This document shows positions 54,313-64,000 of a stretch of DNA of 64,000 nucleotides, piece by piece. The DNA is from Mycoplasma zalophidermidis (GTDB lineage: Bacteria > Bacillota_I > Bacilli_A > Mycoplasmatales > Metamycoplasmataceae): contig NZ_JAHMHK010000003.1 of NCBI RefSeq assembly GCF_018913985.1, forward strand, positions 1 through 64,000, in the 5' to 3' direction. Made by a program: the position numbers and the translations under genes. The notes beneath the pieces are model-generated. The model made no database searches, had not been told where the DNA came from, and saw only the letters and a list, made by a program, of their open reading frames with translations. Every line of letters starts with the position of its first letter. Position 1 is the first letter of the stretch.

Positions 54313-55190
54313 TGTCTGCTACATCTCCAGTTGGATCATATGTTTATGATGATACGTTTGTTCATCGTCTTGATCCAAGAATTAAGTTAATTTGTAATAT
54401 AGTTTACATTGTTTTAACGTTTATATCATTTCATTTTATAACGTTAGCTATTTTATTAGTGCCACTATTAATTGTTTATTTGATAGGTACAAAAAATTTA
54501 AAAGGTATATTCTCATTACTAAAAATGCCTTTAATAATTGGCGTAATAATACTATTTGTGAATGTGTATACAATGAAAATTAATGACCAAACCAGAGATA
54601 TCTATCATGTGTATTTTTTTATAGGAACTTCCCAAACTTTTGCATTCAGTTATGGTGTAGTTGCTCGGACATTATCCTTGATATTTAGGATTTATATTAT
54701 GATAATGGTTACTACTTTATTTGTGACAACAACTAAGCCAATACTTTTAACGAAAGCACTCGAAGATCTACTGATTCCGTTAAAATTACTATTCATCCCC
54801 ACACACATTATTGCTATGGTTATTTCTATTGCTTTACGCTTCATCCCAACCTTGATGATTGAAGCCAAAAGAATTATGAAAGCACAGGCTAGCCGCGGTG
54901 TTGATTTCGCAAACGGAAAAATTAAAGATAAGGCAAAAGCTTTTACAACATTAATTATTCCTTTGTTTTCTACATCATTCGCTAAAGCTGAAGATCTTTC
55001 TAACGCCATGGAAACTAGAGGCTATGATCCTTACGGAAAAAGGACTCGTTACCGTCTACTTATTCCCACATGACGTGATGTGATTGTTTTTATCATTATG
55101 GCTGGATTAGTTGTATTGTGTGCGCTTATTAAAAATAATATTTTACAAATCCCAAACTGATATGAATTAACCAGCTTTGCACAATTTTAA
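54312..55190 (+). CDS. ecfT: ECF transporter T component
   Basis: 292 residues, five to six membrane helices, and the two coupling-helix motifs with ARG/SRG: KAQASRGVDF near residue 195 and AMETRGYDPYGKR near residue 235. Connects the ATPases with vitamin-specific S subunits. Ends at TAA 55188-55190, next to a terminator. Confidence 0.95.
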
Positions 55191-55210
55191 AATCGTTTTG
55201 GCGATTTTTT
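55190..55210 (+). terminator. terminator after ecfT
   Basis: AAATCG/CGATTT stem, 6-nt loop, T6 on the plus strand. Lies between converging ecfT and the hydrolase. Confidence 0.6.
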
Positions 55211-56015
55211 ATTTGTCCGAAACGATTTTATTGATTATATTAAAAGTATCCTTAAAGTTTTCTAACCACATTGAGTGTCCCGAATTTTTAATTAAATATG
55301 ATTCAACATTTTTGTTGAGTTTTTTAAAATGTTTTATTGTTAATTTAACCGGCATTATCCCGTCTTGGGTACCATTAATTAGGTAAATTGGGTAATCAGC
55401 AACTGAAATTGCTCGGTCTATTTTAGCAAAATATTTTTCGTTGTTCAGTGTTAATCCAAAAGGATATAGAACATTAAATGTTTCTTGTTTATTATTAAAA
55501 TAATATTTGACAGAATTCATAAATTTGTTATTTTTGAGAAAATTTTCTGGTTTTGCAAATATTATTTGAGCTAAGTTTTTATATTGATTTATATTGCGAG
55601 GATAAAAATATTCAAATTTATCTTCATAAACTAATTGCGTTCTATTCATCGGTGCTAACAAAATAACTCTATCAACGAGATGTGGAATTTTTTCAGCGCA
55701 TAAAAGCGCCAAAGCGCCGCCCATTGAGTGTCCTAGTAAGGTAATATTATTCAGTTTCAGTCTCTGAATAAATTCTAATATGATATTACGAAAAACTTTA
55801 AAATCCATTCACTCAGGCTCATAATCGCTTTCTCCATGAGCGGGTAAATTTAAGGCGTAAATGTTAAATTTATCATTCAAATTTTCATATATGGATTTCA
55901 TATGTTTAAAATTGGAAGCGAATCCATGAAGAATTAATAAATTTTGTTCACAATTGTTGTTTTTGGTTAAACATTCAAGCAAACTGCTGCCGTCATATTC
56001 GAATCATTTACTCAT
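55209..56015 (-). CDS. alpha/beta hydrolase
   Basis: 268 residues from ATG 56015. Oxyanion region ILHGFASNF, nucleophile elbow GHSMGG (Ser near residue 95), acid in NGTQDGIMP, and His in NSGHSMWLE. Full catalytic triad. Length and layout match small esterase/lipase-like hydrolases common in mycoplasmas. The substrate is not evident. Convergent with the ecf operon and divergent from ligA. Confidence 0.85.
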
Positions 56016-56108
56016 TTTCACCCCATAAAATTAATAAATAGTTGTACTATTTAAATTATATATATAAATTTGCTATATTATTACTATATAAATTAGGCGG
56101 AGATAATT

Positions 56109-58082
56109 ATGAAAAGAAGAATACAAGAATTAACAACATTAATTAATAAGTGAAATCAAGAATATTTTATTGATAATAACCCTAGTGTTTCTGATTTGGA
56201 ATATGATAAAGCATTGAAGGAATTGGAACAACTAGAACTGCAATATCCTGAATTAAAACATCCTCAATCTCCAACTAACCACGTTGGTAGCGGGATGAAT
56301 ATTTATAATTCTAAATTCACCAAGGTTACCCATAAACAACCTATGTTGTCTCTTTCTAAAGCCTATAATTATGATGAGATAATTAAATATATAAACAACA
56401 TCGAAAAAAATGTACCATTTGAATATATCAATTTTAGTGTTGAACCTAAAATTGATGGTTTATCTATTTCATTGCATTATAAAAATGGTTATCTAGTTCA
56501 AGCTTTAACTAGAGGGAATGGTATTGAAGGGGAAGATGTTACAGAAAATATAATGCAAATTAAATCAATTCCACATATTATTAATTATAAAAAAGATTTA
56601 GAGGTTCGCGGTGAAGTGTTTCTACCGAAAACTAAATTTGTTGAATTGAATAGCAAAATGAGTATTTTGGGAGAAAAAACATTCGCGAATCCTCGCAACG
56701 CAGCCAGCGGCACATTGCGACAATTGGATTCTGATATAGTTGCTCAAAGAGGACTACAATCATTTTTATATGAACTTGTACAACCTGAATTGCACGGAGT
56801 AAATACTCAACAAGAAGCATTAGAATTTATGAACGGTTTAAACATCCCTACTAATCCATTATCCAAGGTTGTTGAAACAGAAGAATTAGAAGAAGAAATA
56901 GAGCAATTTGCTGAAATCAAAAACAAATTAGATTATGATGCGGATGGACTTGTAATAAAACTTAATAATTTAAAATACTGAGTGAAACTTGGTAAAACTG
57001 CAAAATTCCCGAAACATTCCATAGCGTTCAAATATGAAGTTGAAAGTGCTACCAGCATTATTACAAATATAGTGGGTACCGTTGGCAGAACTGGAAAAAT
57101 TACATATGTTGCTAATTTAGAACCAGTGGTATTGAATCAAACTACTGTCCAAAATGCCACGATGCACAATTATAATTTTATACAAGACATGAATGTAGAT
57201 ATCGGCGATGAAGTTACTATTGTAAAAGCTGGAGAAATAATTCCTAAAGTAATTGATATTGTTTCTAAAAATTCATTAAATGTATTTCCTAAAATTTTGA
57301 ATTGTCCATCGTGTAATTCAATGTTGGTTGAACATGATGATATAGTAGATCAATTTTGCCCTAATGAGGAATGTCCGGATGTAAATATCAATAAAATTTA
57401 TCATTTTTCTGCTCGCGAAAGCTTGAATATCAAAGGGTTAGGTTTATCCACCGTTAAAGATTTTTATAAAAACGGAATCATTAAATGTATTGAAGATATT
57501 TTCAAATTAGAAACCAAAGTAGATCAAATTTTAGAATTACCGCGCTACGGCTCAACAAAAGTCAATAACTTACTGAACAGTATTCAAAAAAGTCTTAATA
57601 GTGATTTTGATAAGGTTTTGTTCGCGCTTGGGATAAAACATGTTGGAGCTAGAGCAGCAAAACTAATTTCGAATAAATACAATAACTTCTCAGAATTAAT
57701 TGATGATAAAGAACTTTTGGGATTGACATATGTTGAAAATATTGGTCCAAAAATCATCGAATCAATTATCGAATACCTTAAAAGTGGAAAAAATGTGGAA
57801 CTTTTAAGGTATTTAGACTCGGTATTTAATTACAAAAAACAATCAAAAATAATATCAACTAAGCTAAGTAATTTAACATTTGTTATTACTGGCAAATTAT
57901 CAGAAAATAGAGATTTTTACAGTAAAATCATAGAAAACAATGGTGGAAACGTTTCTTCGAGCGTTTCGTCGAAGACTTCATATTTATTGTGCGGTGATGA
58001 TGCGGGTAGCAAAAAAGATAAGGCAATTCAACTCGGTATTACTATTTTAAATGAACAAGATTTCAATAATCTATTAAAATAA
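56109..58082 (+). CDS. ligA: NAD-dependent DNA ligase
   Basis: 657 residues. Adenylation site PKIDGLS (Lys), TRGNGIEGEDVT, ANPRNAASGTLRQ, DGLVIKL, OB-fold GRTGKITYVANLEPV, zinc finger CPSC...CPNEEC, HhH region, and BRCT LSNLTFVITGKL at the end. Start ATG 56109 with GGCGGAG upstream. Seals nicks in replication and repair. Confidence 0.95.
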
Positions 58083-58116
58083 TCAGTATATTTGATAAAT
58101 CAATTAAGGAGAACTA

Positions 58117-58863
58117 ATGAATAAAATTGTTATCGCGAATTGAAAAATGAATAAAACATTTAACGAGAGTGCTCAATGATTAACAGAATTCAATAGAAAG
58201 TATAAGAAAAGATGTCGTGATAGTCGTTATCGGGATGCTACTTTAGCTAACGAATTTGGCATTGCTATGCCACCTATTAATTTGGCAGCGCATGTAGGAT
58301 TTAATAAGGTAAAACAATTAATGTTAGTTGCTCAAGATGTTTCAGCATTTCCTTGCGGTCCATATACGGGAGATGTTTCAGCTGAAATGTTGAGTGAATT
58401 CGATATTAAATATGTAATTGTTGGTCACTCTGAAAGAAGAAGATATCATTATGAAACATGTGAGGATGTTAACGCTAAAGCTCGTGCCGCTCTTGAATAT
58501 GGAATTACACCGCTAATTTGTTTCGGTGAAACCTTAGAAGAATTTGAAAAAGGATTATCTAAAGAAGTTGTTAAGAAAAAAATTGAGGATTCTTCAAGGG
58601 GTTTGGATTTTAGTAAAGTAATAATTTCTTACGAACCGATTTGGGCTATGGGAACCGGAAAATGCGCTACACCTGAATTTGTTCACGATATGGCAGTATT
58701 TATTCGTTCAATTACTTCGCCAGATGCTAAGATAATATATGGTGGATCGGTAAATGCTGAAAATATAATCGGTCTATCTAAAATTCATGATATTAATGGA
58801 TTTTTAATTGGGAATGCCACCCTTGATTTAGACACCTTCCTTGAAGTTATAGCGGTTGAATAA
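58117..58863 (+). CDS. tpiA: triosephosphate isomerase
   Basis: 248 residues. Catalytic Lys in NWKMNKT, His in VGHSERR, Glu in YEPIWAMGTG, and phosphate loop YGGSVN. AAGGAG site. Interconverts dihydroxyacetone phosphate and glyceraldehyde 3-phosphate. Cotranscribed after ligA or separate; terminated at 58870-58890. Confidence 0.96.
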
Positions 58864-58869
58864 TACTCT

Positions 58870-58890
58870 AAATCACTTTGGTGATTTTTT
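58870..58890 (+). terminator. terminator after tpiA
   Basis: AAATCAC/GTGATTT stem, 4-nt loop, T6. Confidence 0.85.
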
Positions 58891-59028
58891 GTTCGCCATT
58901 TATTTTCGGTGTCATTCGTAAATTCTGTAAATTATTTTTTATGGTAATAATAACATAGAAAATACAATTATTACTATATTAATGCTAAGTATTTTATATA
59001 ATAAAATTATTAAAAATTAGGAGTGAAA

Positions 59029-60213
59029 ATGAAAAAAACTATTAGAGATGTTGAACTAAAAAATAAAAATGTTGTTGTTAGAGTTGACTTTAATGTTCCT
59101 ATTAAAAATGGGATTATTCAATCAAACGAAAGAATTGTTGCGGCATTAGAAACAATCAATTACGCAATTAAATCGAATGCAAAGGTGATTTTACTATCAC
59201 ACTTAAGCAGAATTAAAACTGAAGATGATAAACTTAAAAAATCTTTATTTCCAATTGCACAAGAATTATCTAAACTATTAAATAAGAAAGTTTTCTTTGT
59301 GCCTGAAACTAGAGGTGAATTACTTAAAAAAGCCGTTCAAAAACTTGAACCTGGACAAGTTATGCTTGTCGAAAACACGCGCTTTGAAGACTTAAACGAT
59401 AAAGCTGAAAGTAAAAATAATCCTGAATTAGGACAAGAATGAGCGGCTATTGCTGATGTATTTATTAACGATGCTTTTGCCACAGCACACCGTTCACATG
59501 CATCAAATGTTGGTATTTCAACACGTGTTCCGGTTTCGGCAGTTGGATTACTAGTTGAGAAGGAACTTAATGCTTTTGATACAGCATTTGCCGGTGATAC
59601 ACACCCATTCGTTGCTGTTGTTGGTGGTGCAAAAGTTAAGGATAAGATTTCATATTTAACTAAATTAACCCAAAAAGCTGACAAAGTTTTAATTGGCGGT
59701 GCTATGGCTTACACATTCTTAAAAGCTAAAGGTTTCGAAATTGCCAATTCATTAGTAGAAGATGATCAAATTGATTTTGCTCGTGATTTAATGGCAAATT
59801 GCAGATGTGAATTTATTCTTCCGTTAGATAATGCTATGGTAACTTCTTTTGAAGAAGGCAAAGTAAGTTATTCTAAAAATCAAAATGTAACCAAAGGTCA
59901 CATGGGTATTGACATTGGTCCAAAAACTATCAAAGAATATGAGAAACATTTAGCAAACGCTAAATTAGTATATTGAAACGGACCATTAGGTGTGTTTGAA
60001 TTACCATTTGGTGAAGCAGGGACTTCTGCAATCGCTAATGCAATGGTAAATTCAAATGCTTACACCATTATCGGCGGTGGTGACACAATTTCAGCTAGTG
60101 AAAAATTTGGATTTAAAGACAAAATTAATCATGTTTCAACCGGTGGTGGAGCTAGTCAACAATACTTATTAGATCATGAATTACCAGCGATAAACGCAAT
60201 TCAAGATTTATAA
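59029..60213 (+). CDS. pgk: phosphoglycerate kinase
   Basis: 394 residues. RVDFNVPIKNG, SHLSR, NTRFED, NDAFATAHRSHAS, GGAKVKDKI, WNGPLGVFE, GGGDTISA, VSTGGGAS. The GTAHR Gly is Ala here. Start ATG 59029 is preferred to GTG 59023 because TTAGGAG lies at the right distance. ATP-forming glycolytic step. Confidence 0.96.
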
Positions 60214-60219
60214 TTATTT

Positions 60220-60242
60220 AACACGGTTAAACCGTGTTTTTT
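60220..60242 (+). terminator. terminator after pgk
   Basis: AACACGGT/ACCGTGTT stem with short loop, then T6. Confidence 0.85.
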
Positions 60243-60409
60243 ACTTAAATTTAATCTTTTTGTAAAACGTGTATTTTGGTTTTATCGCTGATGTGAAAGA
60301 GAAAGCTAAATAAAATTGAAACGAAAATTTGAGTTGAAGATATTATCTAATAATGGCTTGTTTATATGTTATTATTTAATATATATATTTAATTCCTATA
60401 GGAGAACCG

Positions 60410-61036
60410 ATGTTAAAAGTTATTGAACACCCTTTAATTTCAATCAAATTAACCAACATGAGAGATAAGAATGCAGACCACTCAGTGTTTAGACAAAATT
60501 TAAATGAAATAGCTTCGTTAATGGTTTATGAAGTGTTAAGAGATTATGAAACCAAACCTAAAAAAATTACAACCTCTTCAAATAAGGAATTCTCAGGCCA
60601 GACTTATGATAAAGATGTTGTTTTTGTTCCTATTTTAAGAGCTGGACTTGGAATGATAGAAGGTTTATTACAACTAGTACCAAAAGCTCGAGTTGGACAC
60701 ATTGGAATGTATAGAGATCATTTAACTTTACAACCAAGTACGTATTTTTATAAAATGCCTGAAATAGATAAAGACAGTTATGTCTTTGTTGTAGATCCAA
60801 TGTTAGCTACTGGTGGTTCAGCAGTTGATGCTATCAATAAACTTCACAGTGATGGTTTTACGAACGTGAATTTAATTTGTTTAGTTGGGTGTCAAGAAGG
60901 AGTCGATAAAGTAATTAGCGCTTTTGGTTCTGATTTCAATATTTATTTAGCAGCATTGGACCCAATATTAAATAGAGAAAAATACATCGAGCCTGGTTTG
61001 GGCGATGCGGGAGATAGAATATTTGGAACTAAATAA
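60410..61036 (+). CDS. upp: uracil phosphoribosyltransferase
   Basis: 208 residues. PRPP loop DPMLATGGSA, flexible loop RDHLTLQPSTYFYKMP, and C-terminal uracil site GLGDAGDRIFGTK. Salvages uracil to UMP. AGGAG upstream; stop overlaps the next ATG. Confidence 0.95.
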   Translation: MLKVIEHPLISIKLTNMRDKNADHSVFRQNLNEIASLMVYEVLRDYETKPKKITTSSNKEFSGQTYDKDVVFVPILRAGLGMIEGLLQLVPKARVGHIGMYRDHLTLQPSTYFYKMPEIDKDSYVFVVDPMLATGGSAVDAINKLHSDGFTNVNLICLVGCQEGVDKVISAFGSDFNIYLAALDPILNREKYIEPGLGDAGDRIFGTK

Positions 61037-61722
61037 TGTATTGAAATAACCGAGTTACAATCAAAATCACATTAGCAGCATTGATGCTTGCGTTAGCTAT
61101 TGTTTGTGATTTGATTGGACAATTTATGCCTTTTAACGGGTTTCTAAAATTTAATTTATCACTAATTTTTACACTCGCATCTTTTAGATTTATTGGAATA
61201 TGGTGAGGAATATTAGTATTATTAATAATGATGTTTATAGGCCCTTCATACTCTACTTTTGGTTACGATGTTCTTGGTTTATTAGGCCACGGAATGCTAA
61301 TCTTATCTCAAGCAATATTTATTTTGTTTTACTTAATTTTTTATAATTATTCGACAAAATTACTTAAAAATAAAAAAGCTTTTAAAGCGGAATTAATAGC
61401 GAATTTAGCCAGCCTATCATTAGCAAATGTTTGTGCTACGATAGTATTAATAATTATTAATATTTTTATCGTGACTCCGCTATATTTCTATCTTTTTAAG
61501 GTAATTAAAATTCCTACTTTTACAGTAATGATGAATTCATACAATACGGTTAAAGGATTATTTTTTTACATACCTAATTACTTATTAGCTGGCGTTATTG
61601 TTTATGGAACATTCAACTTAGCTAATTTCGCAATAAATTCAATATTATTAACATCAATATTAAATTTCAATTTGAAACTCAGTTTTACAAAATATTTACA
61701 AAATAACAATAAAAAAAATTAA
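61036..61722 (+). CDS. ECF transporter S component, substrate unknown
   Basis: 228 residues with six hydrophobic helices (around 8-30, 38-60, 70-95, 115-145, 155-175, 180-205). The first helix has LAALMLALAIVCDLIGQ, like the AxxxA helix that docks on EcfT in S components. Downstream helix starts with the FNLSLIF pattern. It shares one base with upp, so it is transcribed with uracil salvage. Pairs with the EcfA1A2T module encoded 7 kb away. Neighbourhood suggests a nucleobase-related substrate but this is weak. Confidence 0.7.
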
Positions 61723-61734
61723 AAAGGAGTCTTT

Positions 61735-64000
<2,266 letters not shown>

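Overview
The window reads as chromosome from a wall-less mollicute (Mycoplasma/Mycoplasmopsis type). The DNA is strongly AT-rich. Every long gene is continuous only if TGA is read as tryptophan (genetic code 4). Gene content is typical of the group: EcfA1-EcfA2-EcfT, Pta-AckA, a short ribosomal operon, and lipoproteins with mycoplasma-type signal peptides. All coordinates below assume code 4. The species cannot be fixed from the sequence alone.

Region 1 (<1-17195, all minus strand) is one end of an integrative conjugative element (ICE). In transcription order it has a winged-helix Rep-like gene, a spacer with a tRNA-like remnant and short direct repeats (possible oriT), a relaxase with a HxD...HxH motif, TraG/VirD4, a small protein, an ArdC-like antirestriction protein, a run of small and membrane proteins, a lipoprotein, SSB, a VirB2-like and a VirB6-like membrane protein, TraE/VirB4, an AT-hook protein, and a very large secreted surface protein cut by the window edge. 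Between the ICE and the next gene is a 21-bp inverted repeat pair around an outward promoter and a G8 tract.

Region 2 (17371-18815) is an adenine-specific Mod-type methyltransferase switched OFF by a (AG)6 repeat. It is followed by chromosomal holA.

Region 3 (20319-30104) is an accessory island with defence-like architecture. It contains an HNH endonuclease, a 1473-residue UPF1/Dna2-like SF1 helicase with a long coiled coil, two proteins I do not recognise, and a Clp-type AAA+ ATPase with a degenerate first ATPase domain. The four large genes overlap or abut as one operon. It is preceded by an A10-G9 tract five bases before the helicase start codon, which suggests phase-variable expression. 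I cannot match this gene set to a named system and regard it as the best candidate for something undescribed. The copy shown has a nonsense codon in one gene and a one-base frameshift in another.

Region 4 (30373-52311, minus strand) is core chromosome: whiA, a broken secreted thermonuclease, pyk, a surface protein, engB, coaD, ackA, pta, folD, valS, an OppF-like ABC protein without its catalytic motifs, rplQ-rpoA-rpsK-rpsM-rpmJ-infA-map, adk-secY, and tkt. Region 5 (52550-64000, mostly plus strand) holds ecfA1-ecfA2-ecfT, a convergent alpha/beta hydrolase, ligA, tpiA, pgk, upp, an ECF S-component, and leuS (cut by the window end).

Several genes appear broken: a TraG, a small membrane protein and a defence-island gene are each one A short in an A-run, and two genes have in-frame TAA codons. 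In each case the reading frame on both sides is otherwise intact. Real decay, ribosomal or transcriptional slippage, and homopolymer sequencing error must be told apart before function is inferred. LeuRS has lost its editing motifs and ValRS has partly lost them.
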